The position numbers and the translations under genes were made by a program. A stretch of DNA of 64,000 nt, taken from positions 1 to 64,000 of the forward strand of contig CALLAW010000036.1 of NCBI GenBank assembly GCA_938001865.1, given 5' to 3'. The notes under the pieces were generated by a model. That model was given only the letters and a program-made list of their open reading frames with translations. It did no database searches and had not been told where the DNA came from. This document shows, one piece after another, positions 53,521 through 62,607 of the stretch (positions are counted from its first letter, which is position 1; each line of letters begins with the position of its first letter). The stretch comes from an uncultured Saprospiraceae bacterium (GTDB lineage Bacteria; Bacteroidota; Bacteroidia; Chitinophagales; Saprospiraceae).

Positions 53521-55695
53521 ATGCCTTACACTCAACTCAGCAAGGGGATACTCGGTCTATCATTGCTCACCCTCACAGGTGTAATGTCTGCTCAAGCAGT
53601 GACCTTGTTAGAAAGTACGCATGAGTGGTCGTATCAAGAGGGTAATGCAACTCTCCCAAGTGACTGGTATACTCTAGACTATGATGATAGTACATGGGAT
53701 GTAGGCAATGGTGGCATCGGATATGGTGACAATGACGACTCCACAGTATTGCTCGATGTGAAGAGTGTCTTCATGAGACAAGAATTTACGATACACAATC
53801 TAGAGGAGATCAATGGTCTGAGCCTCTTTGGGAGTTTTGATGATGGATTCGTAGCATATCTCAATGGCGTAGAGATTGCTAGATCTAATGTATCAGGACA
53901 ATCGCCATCATACACTACCTCTGCTGACCATTATAAGGAAGCAGAACTGACTCAAGGACAGCGTCCCTCAGAGTATGTGATATCAGGCGACATGCTCACT
54001 AGTCTGCTCTCTGCAGGTACTAACCTCCTCGCCATCCAGACTCACAATTTTGGAGATGACTCTAGTGATCTCTCTAGTAACTACTGGTTGATAGGCACTT
54101 TAGAGCAAGAGTCCGATCTCTACTTTCAGCTCCCCGACTGGTACGAGACTGGAGTAGGAGGAGTGGAGAGTTTTGACTCAGATATACCTATTGTAAAGAT
54201 TACATCATCAGCAGTGATTGTAGATGAGCCAAAGGTGCAGGCGACGGTGACTATCATCCATGACCCTAATGACTTGCCCAATAATAGCAACGACTTGGAC
54301 TCACAGTATTCTGGTAATATCGCGATAGAGAAGCGTGGTCAATCCAGCCTGTTCTTCTTTCCCAAACACGGCTATGGATTCGAGACTAAAGATTCTTTGT
54401 GGGAAGATATCGATGCAGAGATACTAGGTCTGCCAGCAGAAGAAGATTGGGTACTGCATGGGCCATATAGTGATAAGACTCTCCTGAGGAACGTCGTTGC
54501 TATGGATATTGCTAATGAGATGGACCAATATGCCAGTCGTACCCAACCAGTCGAGCTCATCATCAATGAGCAATATCAAGGGATCTATATCCTTATGGAA
54601 AAAATCAAGCGAGACAAAAATAGAGTCGACATAGCGAAACTCACAGAAGCCGATACAGTCGGTATAGAGCTCACAGGTGGCTATGTCTTCAAGATCGACA
54701 AAGGTGTCCCAGATTGGAATTCCATCTATCCGATGAGTGGAATACCAGATCAATTAATCGGTTATCAATATGTCAGCCCTAATCGCAATAAAATCTTACC
54801 CCAACAAGAAGAATATATCCAAAGTTACGTAGACAGTTTTGAGATTGCACTGCGTAATCCAGCATACAATTATGGTGGCAAGTCCATCAATCAATATATT
54901 GATATCAATTCGTTTGCCGATCACTATATCATGGGTGAGCTGACTAAGAATGTTGACGCTTTCAGGATAAGCACCTACCTTCATAAGGAGAAAGATACTG
55001 ATGGTGGACTATTGAAGATGGGTCCAGTCTGGGATTTCAATTTAGGATTTGGCAATGCAGATTACTGTGATGGATGGAGTACTGATGGGAGTGTCTTAGA
55101 TATTGGTTGTGCTAGTGAAAATCCATTTTGGTGGCAGAGATTACTTGAGTATGGGCCATTTGACAATGCAGTGAGGTGTCGCTACGAAGTCTATCGCAAT
55201 TCAATGTTGCAGGATGACCAACTAGAGATGATGATAGACAGCCATGCAGTCTCTCTCACTGATCAAGCGAGGCAGAGGGATGACCAGCAGTGGATGGCAA
55301 TCGGTCAGTATGTCTGGCCCAACCCATTCGTCGGGAAGAACTATGATCAAGAGTTAACCCACCTCAAGATGTATATCCTCGATCGTCTCGAGTACCTAGA
55401 CGAAGTCTGGGGACAAGGCTGCATCCTCAGCGATACTGAGGAGATAGATGATCTCCCACAGGTCATCGCTACACCTAATCCGGCTAGTAGAAGTACTACA
55501 GTTATCATCTCTAACCACTCGGAGGTAAATGCGATCCAACTCAATGATATGATCGGTCATCGAGTACTCACTCAATCAGTTACAACAGATCGACAGAAGA
55601 TAGACATCTCAGGTCTATTTCCTGGCCTCTATGTCGGATCAGTCATAGGAGATGACTCACGGATCGTCGGTAGGTTCAAGATAATTGTAGAGTGA
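53521..55695 (+). CDS. secreted CotH-type kinase-fold protein with T9SS sorting domain
   Basis: 724 residues with a signal peptide (to about residue 26, MSAQA). Residues 30-180 form a PA14/lectin-like module (GLSLFGSFDDGFVAYLNGVEIARS). The CotH domain follows from about residue 220: IAIEKRGQSSLFFFPKHGYGFE, EDWVLHGPYSDKTLLRNVVAMDI, YQGIYILMEKIKRD and WDFNLGFGNADYC. The end is a T9SS type A sorting domain (VIATPNPASRSTTVII, GLYVGSVIGDD). CotH proteins are atypical kinases of secreted proteins in spores; in Bacteroidota the role is unknown. Confidence 0.85.
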   Translation: MPYTQLSKGILGLSLLTLTGVMSAQAVTLLESTHEWSYQEGNATLPSDWYTLDYDDSTWDVGNGGIGYGDNDDSTVLLDVKSVFMRQEFTIHNLEEINGLSLFGSFDDGFVAYLNGVEIARSNVSGQSPSYTTSADHYKEAELTQGQRPSEYVISGDMLTSLLSAGTNLLAIQTHNFGDDSSDLSSNYWLIGTLEQESDLYFQLPDWYETGVGGVESFDSDIPIVKITSSAVIVDEPKVQATVTIIHDPNDLPNNSNDLDSQYSGNIAIEKRGQSSLFFFPKHGYGFETKDSLWEDIDAEILGLPAEEDWVLHGPYSDKTLLRNVVAMDIANEMDQYASRTQPVELIINEQYQGIYILMEKIKRDKNRVDIAKLTEADTVGIELTGGYVFKIDKGVPDWNSIYPMSGIPDQLIGYQYVSPNRNKILPQQEEYIQSYVDSFEIALRNPAYNYGGKSINQYIDINSFADHYIMGELTKNVDAFRISTYLHKEKDTDGGLLKMGPVWDFNLGFGNADYCDGWSTDGSVLDIGCASENPFWWQRLLEYGPFDNAVRCRYEVYRNSMLQDDQLEMMIDSHAVSLTDQARQRDDQQWMAIGQYVWPNPFVGKNYDQELTHLKMYILDRLEYLDEVWGQGCILSDTEEIDDLPQVIATPNPASRSTTVIISNHSEVNAIQLNDMIGHRVLTQSVTTDRQKIDISGLFPGLYVGSVIGDDSRIVGRFKIIVE

Positions 55696-55732
55696 AATCC
55701 ACAGAATGTCAAGGCCGTCTATAATAACATTA

Positions 55733-55760
55733 CAAGGATTCCCTTGAGTTTTTATTTTTC
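55733..55760 (+). terminator. hairpin terminator after the CotH-type gene
   Basis: 5-bp stem CAAGG/CCTTG (55733-55737 with 55742-55746), 4-base loop, followed by a T-rich run (TTTTTATTTTTC). Confidence 0.5.
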
Positions 55761-55809
55761 TTGTTCGGTTGATCTCAGTATCTTAGACATCAACTAACAC
55801 CTACTCCTC

Positions 55810-57558
55810 ATGCTGAGACTCATATTACTTCCTATCATTATAGTCGTATGGTGTACCATAGGTATCACACAGACTAATATCCATCCAACCAATCCTGATG
55901 TTATCCCTATCTGGACAGGAGACTACGACCCAACTGACTACATTCCGTCGGTGGGTATCGCAGACCCTGATGTAATCTTTCAGGATCTCGTCCAAAGTCT
56001 CAAACCAGACAACCTCAAGGACTGTCTGATAGAGATGATTCCATTCCACACAAGGCATACTGGATCTGACACCCTCTCTAATACAGAAGGGATAGGAGCA
56101 GCAAGAATTTGGGCTCATCAAAAATTTGAATCATTCAACTCTACAAATGGAGAGAGACTACTTGTCTCATACTTACAGTTTGATCAAGAAATCTGCTCGA
56201 TGGGTAGGCACAAAAATATTACTGCTACACTCCCTGGTGTCGGTCCACACCGAGACGAGGTCATTATCATCGAAGCTCACTATGACTCTAGGTGTCATGA
56301 AGTCTGCGACATCGAGTGCCAAGCGCATGGGATGGAAGATAATGCAAGTGGGTCAGCGCTAGTACTAGAGTTAGCTAGAGTGATGAGTCAGTATGTCTTA
56401 GATCGGACGATTATCTTCATGCTTACGATCGGAGAAGAACAAGGTCTCCACGGAGCTAATGCCCTAGCCCAATACTGCGAAGACAATGATATCAATGTGT
56501 ATGCAGTACTCAATAATGATATCGTAGGAGGGATTATCTGCGGTGAGACTGCCTCGCCACCTGGGTGTCCGGGACTCAATGATATCGATAGTATCAATGT
56601 ACGACTCTACTCACACGGCTTCATTGATAGTCCGAGTAAGGGACTTGCCAGATATGTCAAGCTCCAGTATCAAGACAATGTCAGAGATCTCATGACCGTC
56701 AAACCTATCGTTAATGTCATGGGATCAGAGGATCGAGTTGGCCGAGGAGGTGATCACATTCCATTCAGAGAGAGGGGATACTCAGCAGTAAGGTTTACTT
56801 CCGCTAACGAACATGGATCGGCAGATACGAGTGATCCAGAGTATCATGATAGACAACATACCGAAGAGGATATCCTCGGAGTCGATACAGATAATGATGG
56901 AGTATTGGACAGCTTTTTTGTATCATTCTCTTATCTCAATCGCAATGCAATCCTCAATGGCAATGCAGCAATATCTATCGCAATGAGTCCAGAGACACCG
57001 ACACTAGAGAGCCTTGATCTTACTCACGAAGGACTGAGAGTAACTTGGACGAGTGATATCGATTGCCCACAATATGCGATAGGTCTGAGATCAGAGACTA
57101 ATGACTTTGACACACTCGTATACGTGACTGAGTCACCATACTTCTTCAAAGATCTCAGTGATGATCAGTTCTATGTCGTCTCTGTATCTTGTGTAGACGA
57201 GTATGGTATCGAGAGTCTCCCGAGTAATGATTTGTTTACATTTGATGCCATTAGTAGTGTACAGCAAGTCACTCAGAGTCACGGGGTACACCTCTTACAG
57301 AACAGGCCCAATCCCTTTGACGATCAGACGACTATTGCAGTGATGGTGGATCAAGAGTTTGACTATGATACAGCTGAGATTACTGTATCTACAGCACAAG
57401 GTCAGGCAATCTACACCTCTCCTATCACTCTAGGTAAAGGGATCAATACTATCCAATACACTCATCAGTCTCATCGCCATCAAGACGGAGTCTACTACTA
57501 TACCTTAAGTATAGATGGCCTACCTACCGAAACTAAGACCATGGTATACGCCTATTGA
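55810..57558 (+). CDS. secreted M28-family metallopeptidase with T9SS-type tail
   Basis: 582 residues with an N-terminal signal peptide ending GITQ. The M28 zinc site is seen in IIEAHYDSRCHE, GMEDNASGSALVLELARVM and LTIGEEQGLHGANALAQ. The later FRERGYSAVRFTSANEHGSADTSDPEYHDRQHTEED supplies further ligands. It is followed by a fibronectin-like domain (about 400-480) and a tail with LLQNRPNPFDDQTTIAV...GVYYYTLSIDG that matches a T9SS sorting domain. Likely an exported aminopeptidase. It is a separate unit from the CotH-type gene (114 bp and a hairpin between). Confidence 0.85.
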   Translation: MLRLILLPIIIVVWCTIGITQTNIHPTNPDVIPIWTGDYDPTDYIPSVGIADPDVIFQDLVQSLKPDNLKDCLIEMIPFHTRHTGSDTLSNTEGIGAARIWAHQKFESFNSTNGERLLVSYLQFDQEICSMGRHKNITATLPGVGPHRDEVIIIEAHYDSRCHEVCDIECQAHGMEDNASGSALVLELARVMSQYVLDRTIIFMLTIGEEQGLHGANALAQYCEDNDINVYAVLNNDIVGGIICGETASPPGCPGLNDIDSINVRLYSHGFIDSPSKGLARYVKLQYQDNVRDLMTVKPIVNVMGSEDRVGRGGDHIPFRERGYSAVRFTSANEHGSADTSDPEYHDRQHTEEDILGVDTDNDGVLDSFFVSFSYLNRNAILNGNAAISIAMSPETPTLESLDLTHEGLRVTWTSDIDCPQYAIGLRSETNDFDTLVYVTESPYFFKDLSDDQFYVVSVSCVDEYGIESLPSNDLFTFDAISSVQQVTQSHGVHLLQNRPNPFDDQTTIAVMVDQEFDYDTAEITVSTAQGQAIYTSPITLGKGINTIQYTHQSHRHQDGVYYYTLSIDGLPTETKTMVYAY

Positions 57559-57636
57559 TGACGCTAATACTTTTTTGTTTAAGATTTGTCAATGAAATCG
57601 GACTCCAACTGACACTACTTATGTGAGGTCAAGCGT

Positions 57637-57969
57637 CTATCCCTCTTTGACAAAATGGTAGTCAATCAGCTTATCCCTGAGTACCATCTGGATGATATAA
57701 GTACCTTGCTTGACATTAGACATATTGATCTCTGTGATCTTTTCAAATTTTCTTGCCTTTGCCTTGAAGATCTCTCTCCCCTCTTCATCAAAGATACGGA
57801 TAGGCCGCTTAGTCAATAAGTCTGATTCTCTGAGAAATTCTATCATGACTTTTTCTTCTATTTGATCTATTCTGACAATAGAATCATCTCCGCTCGTTGG
57901 TGGTGTACTTGCAATAGCTATCAATGAAGTCAACAATGATAGAGCAATCGTAATAATTAATTTGTTCAT
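57637..57969 (-). CDS. mini secreted protein resembling a stand-alone T9SS sorting domain
   Basis: 110 residues from ATG 57969, giving a signal peptide (MNKLIITIALSLLTSLIAIA); an upstream ATG at 58056 would bury it. The mature 90 residues follow the strand pattern of a type A sorting domain: VMIEFLRESDLL, RPIRIFDEEGREIF, ITEINMSNVKQGTYIIQMVL. There is no cargo domain in front, and the PNP motif is missing. Convergent with the M28 gene. Confidence 0.6.
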   Translation of the reverse strand: MNKLIITIALSLLTSLIAIASTPPTSGDDSIVRIDQIEEKVMIEFLRESDLLTKRPIRIFDEEGREIFKAKARKFEKITEINMSNVKQGTYIIQMVLRDKLIDYHFVKEG

Positions 57970-58339
57970 TCTCTTTTGATAAAAATGTGTGGTTACGTGA
58001 GTTGTTATATCAGCATTAACCACGAGCTCACATACGTAATTGTAAGTGGCCCACATATTTATGGATTTATTGTGAGTTAGGTTAAACTCATGTAAATTAT
58101 TGTTAAGACGTAGGGGTACTCATCACATGAGTTGCAATGGCATTATGAATGAGAGGCAATTTGAGTATTCACTTGCTTAGTTACTTACTCTGTACGATGT
58201 CATTAGGAGAGAGCCTCATCATTATCTCTGATACCTCTAATTTACACCACAATTTGACACTAAGATCCTTGGGATAAGACTTTCACATTTTTTTATCATC
58301 TGAGATCAAATAGATTATCCCGATCAGTTCTTATGATTG
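57970..58339. other. 370-bp intergenic region
   Basis: Upstream of the mini protein and downstream of the exonuclease gene, both minus strand. A short inverted repeat ACTCAT/ATGAGT lies near 58120-58135. A wide GGGATAA/TTATCCC pair (about 58272-58323) encloses an A-rich stretch and may end the exonuclease transcript. No gene is seen. Confidence 0.35.
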
Positions 58340-59092
58340 TTATGCATCAGTCCTTGTCCGTGAGATGGGAATCAACTCGATGTCCTCAGTAGAGATATTC
58401 TGCAATCTCAGATAGACTTGCATTGTTGCTTTGACGTCTTCTTCACAATAGACTCCAATCTTAGTCAAGTCTTCATCTTCATAGTAAGCAGCATGGACAT
58501 CAGCACCTGACATGGCATCTTTGGGACTCTTAATCCCAAATGTATAACACAGACTATCAAGTGATGTATAGTTCTTATAATCACCAAACTTCCAATCTTG
58601 CAGTGTATCGATGAGATGCTCCCTCTCCCAAGGTTTGGCATATCGGATATCTAACAATGACGGTAGTTTGATACCATGGACTAGCATCCGTCGACTTAAG
58701 AATGGCACATCAAACTCTCTAATATTGTGACCACATAGGCCATGCTCTGCGATATTATAATAGTGTGATGCCAGTAGATCTGCAAAGTCTTGGAGCACCT
58801 TCACTTCGTCATGATCTACGAAGCTCTTCAGCCTTAGCTCATAGAGGGTATCTGACACTCGATGGATATAGCCAACAGAGATACAGACCACCTTAGCAAA
58901 CTCTGCATAGATACCTGCACGATTGGCATAGGAGAGTTGGGGATCATCATTAGCGTCATGATGGAAGAGTTTACTCGACTTCTTAGACCAGAGCATTTTG
59001 CCTTGAGCATCTAGATCTTCAAATGAAGGAAATTGACTGACTGTCTCTATATCAAAAAACAGCAAATTGGAAGCGATATCTAGCATTGGCAT
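58340..59092 (-). CDS. PolB-like 3'-5' exonuclease (DEDD superfamily)
   Basis: 250 residues. Exo I is LLFFDIETVSQFPSF (Asp/Glu pair); KVVCISVGYI follows; Exo II is LCGHNIREFDVPFLSRR; the third site lies in GADVHAAYYEDEDL. This matches the predicted exonuclease family related to the proofreading domain of DNA polymerase B (PF10108). It has no polymerase domain. The role, repair or RNA processing, is unknown. It is divergent from the coiled-coil gene. Confidence 0.85.
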   Translation of the reverse strand: MPMLDIASNLLFFDIETVSQFPSFEDLDAQGKMLWSKKSSKLFHHDANDDPQLSYANRAGIYAEFAKVVCISVGYIHRVSDTLYELRLKSFVDHDEVKVLQDFADLLASHYYNIAEHGLCGHNIREFDVPFLSRRMLVHGIKLPSLLDIRYAKPWEREHLIDTLQDWKFGDYKNYTSLDSLCYTFGIKSPKDAMSGADVHAAYYEDEDLTKIGVYCEEDVKATMQVYLRLQNISTEDIELIPISRTRTDA

Positions 59093-59262
59093 ACTCAGGG
59101 TAATTATGGATAGTACTCACTAAGATTATCCGTATATCTCTCCAAATTGTCCCGTCAGTTAAGAGAGTTTCATGATATTATAGTCCAAAATACTAAAAAA
59201 GTATAACTTAGTAATCGGAATAATTCAATGTTACACCCAAAAGAAACTCAACCCCGAAAATT

Positions 59263-60240
59263 ATGTCGAAATCAAATAACAGTAACCTGATTGCAATCTT
59301 AGGCGTAATCATATTTCTATTGTTAGGGTTGGTCGGTTACCAATGGTACGACATCCAACAACTCAAGCAAGCAGTGACTACCACTAAGAGCACCTTGATA
59401 GAAAATGAAAAAATCCAAGTCGAACTCGAGCAAGATTACCAATCAGCACTTGACAACTTAGAAGAACTCAGAGGTACCAATACTGAACTCAATAGACTCA
59501 TCGATGAGCAAAAAATAGAACTCGCAGCTCAGAAGAAGAAAGTCTCAAGTCTCATCTGGACTAAAGGGGAACTCAAATCAGCAAGAGAAGAACTCGAAAT
59601 ATTTAGAACTCAAGCCGCAGGATATGCCAATCAGATAAGAGAACTCTCTGCAAAAAACAATCAACTCAATGCGACTAATAATCAACTCGCAGCTGATAAA
59701 ACTCAACTCCAGACTGCCATCACTGAGCAAACACAAACTATCTCTAATCTCTCTGATCAAAAAAGTCAACTCACAGAGATCAAAGCCAAAATGGAAGCAG
59801 AAAACAAATACCTCGCAGAAAAGGTAGGGATAGGTCAGATAATCAAAGTCAATACGATCAATGTCACTCCATACAAAACCCGAAGCAACAAGGATGCTAA
59901 AGTCACTACTCGAGCTAAAAATGCTGACTACTTCACAGCTTGTATCACAACAGAGAAAAATGAAGTCGTAGATGCTGGTGAAGAAAAATTCTATGTGAGA
60001 TTGATCTCACCTGGTGGAGAGACTATCTACGACGAGTCAAAAGGATCAGGAGAAATAATCAGCAAGACAGATGGGACCAATGTGAGATATACAACAGTGA
60101 AAAATACCACATACCAAAATACAAACTTAGAGGCTTGTATTGAATATAATCCTGACTATACTCTCCCCTCTGGCAACTATGCCGTCGAGGTCTACAACAA
60201 AGGTTACTTAGTTGGTCAAAGTGCTTTCTTACTCAAGTAA
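59263..60240 (+). CDS. membrane-anchored coiled-coil protein
   Basis: 325 residues. A short basic-polar N-terminus and one membrane helix (LIAILGVIIFLLLGLVGYQWY) are followed by a long coiled coil (about 30-190, rich in Gln, Asn, Leu and Glu heptads). A beta-rich C-terminal domain ends the protein (VRLISPGGETIYDES, LPSGNYAVEVYNKGYLVGQSAFLL). Family not recognised, although this layout recurs in Bacteroidota. Likely a periplasmic structural or scaffold protein. Confidence 0.6.
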   Translation: MSKSNNSNLIAILGVIIFLLLGLVGYQWYDIQQLKQAVTTTKSTLIENEKIQVELEQDYQSALDNLEELRGTNTELNRLIDEQKIELAAQKKKVSSLIWTKGELKSAREELEIFRTQAAGYANQIRELSAKNNQLNATNNQLAADKTQLQTAITEQTQTISNLSDQKSQLTEIKAKMEAENKYLAEKVGIGQIIKVNTINVTPYKTRSNKDAKVTTRAKNADYFTACITTEKNEVVDAGEEKFYVRLISPGGETIYDESKGSGEIISKTDGTNVRYTTVKNTTYQNTNLEACIEYNPDYTLPSGNYAVEVYNKGYLVGQSAFLLK

Positions 60241-60244
60241 TTGA

Positions 60245-61090
60245 CTACTCTTTAGTCAGCCAAGTCTGTGCTAGATTGAGTGTATAGAGCATACAGTTGT
60301 CCAGATTGCCTATAAGGAGCACATTATCCTCCGCTACTCTATTTCCTGCATTATACTGAGCTGGTATCCACATAGGCATAGCGCATAATGCAGCGATACC
60401 CATCGAGTCAATGTCACTATTGCCAGACGACCAACGGACTTGAGGATTGATCACATGACCTGATGTGTCAATCGTAAAAGTATAAGCTCCTAGATCATAG
60501 CCCTGCAGTAAGGTCTCCAATGGCAAATCCACAAAGTAACCATCCAAGTAACTCTCTAAGGATTGATCAGAGTCAAATACTGCAGTAGTCTCTGGCTCAA
60601 CGAAGCAATTGAAGTCAATACTCTTCTTCTCATTTACCTTGAGTGTATTCTTGGGGAGGTAAGAGACTGTAACTCTGATCGGCACACCACTATCCGCTGT
60701 CAAGAGGTGAGATCTTTGCTCTTGTGTCAACGTATCATTGCTCCCGTGAGTCTCCTGGATAGTGCCATCATGACTCGTAGCAACCGACACAGTGAAGTAC
60801 TCTGCTACCCACTCTTCTTCATAGCGATCATTGAGATCTCTGAGGGTCTTTGCAGTCTCCAACTCAGCTCGACTTAACGTATACGCCGGATAGACTTTCT
60901 GAATACCGCAGTAGATTGTCGTATCAATATCCATTTGGCTTGAACTCTCTTGAGTACATGGAGTCAACAATAATTTAGCCTCAGCGAACCTTACATCTGA
61001 CTGCACAAAAAGTAGCAAAGCAGTACTAATAAAACTCACCAAAGGGTATAGAGTATTCATAGAGAACAATTGGAATAGATTATGACTCAT
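60245..61090 (-). CDS. exported protein with weak TonB C-terminal-like domain
   Basis: 281 residues with a hydrophobic N-terminus; MNTLYPLVSFISTALLLF at codon 11 is an equally good start. The middle has a helix-strand region of unknown type. The C-terminal part (YTFTIDTSGHVINPQVRWSSGNSDIDSMGIAALCAMPMW) follows the pattern of TonB/energy-transducer C-terminal domains, where a strand with VDxxGxV precedes a helix and a Met/Trp-Pro. It has no TonB proline stalk. Convergent with the coiled-coil gene. Confidence 0.5.
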   Translation of the reverse strand: MSHNLFQLFSMNTLYPLVSFISTALLLFVQSDVRFAEAKLLLTPCTQESSSQMDIDTTIYCGIQKVYPAYTLSRAELETAKTLRDLNDRYEEEWVAEYFTVSVATSHDGTIQETHGSNDTLTQEQRSHLLTADSGVPIRVTVSYLPKNTLKVNEKKSIDFNCFVEPETTAVFDSDQSLESYLDGYFVDLPLETLLQGYDLGAYTFTIDTSGHVINPQVRWSSGNSDIDSMGIAALCAMPMWIPAQYNAGNRVAEDNVLLIGNLDNCMLYTLNLAQTWLTKE

Positions 61091-61280
61091 ACTTATTCAA
61101 AGAATCTGACCAATGTAAGATACAGAAATTTTCATTTCTATACCACCAAATTCTCCCTTGAGATGATCGTCGAGTAAAGTATATTGTATCTGTGTTTGGA
61201 CAAGCCTATCTGCTTGATCTCCGCGAAGACTAAGCGAGTAAAGCTAATCATTTCATATTAAGTATTATTTTAATATGATA

Positions 61281-62588
61281 TTAGCTCTTTTCTTCATTTA
61301 ATACAGAGAGATTGACCTTTCTATTCAACATCTCTTCTAACTTTTCTTTAAAGTCTTGTTGCATAGCTGGTTTCATATTCTTGATACGAGCATCACCGTG
61401 ACTTGCATGTGGCAGGTTATATGCCTTGCTGTTGACACGCTTGCTTGGGATCACTCGACATGCTGCCCAAGTATCGTTGAGTCCATTGATATAGAGGAGA
61501 TCATTACCTTCCTTATCGAGCCATTTCTCTACAGATCGAGCTAGGCTTGGGTCATATGTCGGGTTACTCTCTAACGGATAGAATGAAGCACTCGGATTCT
61601 TACCGACCTTATCTATATATCTTGACCACCGGGATGTCTCAAACCCATAATACCCCATCTGTGTACTCGCTTGATAATAATGTGGCCCAAAGAACTCCAT
61701 CGTCTTATCATCATAGAAGTCTAATCCTACTACAGTCAGTAAGTGATCAATAGCGGTATCAATATCCTTGTCTTGTGGGATATCATCACATGGTGTACCC
61801 CACTGCCAGATTGAGAATGGATACTCTAATACTGCAAACTCATAAGCTGCCTCTATCCCTCCCAGATAATCATACTGATGTCCTTTACCTTTGGAAAACC
61901 ACTTCAATCGATCGAGTACCTTATCCTTATTCTTAAACATGTACTTCTGATACTTAGTGATCTTCTTACGACACTCAACTGTACCTATCGTGTCAAGGAA
62001 CTTATAGATACGCTTATCTTCTATGGATGAGCTGATAGGAGCAACATAAGCAATCGATACATCTGTATCATCTGGGTAGAAGTACTCATAGTAGATCGTC
62101 GTAGCACCTCCTTTGCTGATACCTGTGGCCACCCACTTATCAGTATAGTACTCTGCAAATATTGTCCTTATTCTATGGAGATCTGCGGTTGCTTGCTCAA
62201 GTGTAAGATACTTCCAATCCTTATCCTGAGGTGCAGACTTAGCAAAGAATCTATGCTCTACATTGAGAGAGTTAGCAGCAAGTATGTCGACGACTTCATT
62301 GTCTCGATCATTGACATTGTAGCCCTGTGTCTGGATCACTGTAGGACGATCCACACCTGCATGTGTGAGTATCACTCGTTGGGTAAATGTTGGACTTTGG
62401 TCATCAGTGTGGTCGATTGGTTGAGTTACTGAGACCGAGTACTTCTCTATCTCATCACTCCCGATCGACTTGTAAGATAAGTCAGGATGGCTTGATAGGA
62501 ATACTTCTAGACTGCTTTGGCCTATTGCTGTACCCGATATCAGTGCAGCCATCATTATCGACAAAATGCTAATTCGAAATATAAACAT
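61281..62588 (-). CDS. secreted serine peptidase of the S28/S37 type
   Basis: 435 residues with a signal peptide (MFIFRISILSIMMAALISG, ending AIGQ). The nucleophile elbow is ATGISKGGATTIYY (GxSxGG); the Asp is expected in INGLNDTWAACR and the His in PHASHGDARI. The SKGG form is typical of the tripeptidyl aminopeptidase (S37) group within the prolyl-peptidase-like alpha/beta hydrolases. It removes peptides from proteins outside the cytoplasm. Only 19 bp separate it from the PBP gene upstream. Confidence 0.8.
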   Translation of the reverse strand: MFIFRISILSIMMAALISGTAIGQSSLEVFLSSHPDLSYKSIGSDEIEKYSVSVTQPIDHTDDQSPTFTQRVILTHAGVDRPTVIQTQGYNVNDRDNEVVDILAANSLNVEHRFFAKSAPQDKDWKYLTLEQATADLHRIRTIFAEYYTDKWVATGISKGGATTIYYEYFYPDDTDVSIAYVAPISSSIEDKRIYKFLDTIGTVECRKKITKYQKYMFKNKDKVLDRLKWFSKGKGHQYDYLGGIEAAYEFAVLEYPFSIWQWGTPCDDIPQDKDIDTAIDHLLTVVGLDFYDDKTMEFFGPHYYQASTQMGYYGFETSRWSRYIDKVGKNPSASFYPLESNPTYDPSLARSVEKWLDKEGNDLLYINGLNDTWAACRVIPSKRVNSKAYNLPHASHGDARIKNMKPAMQQDFKEKLEEMLNRKVNLSVLNEEKS

Positions 62589-62607
62589 ATTGTAATTTTA
62601 TTTAATA

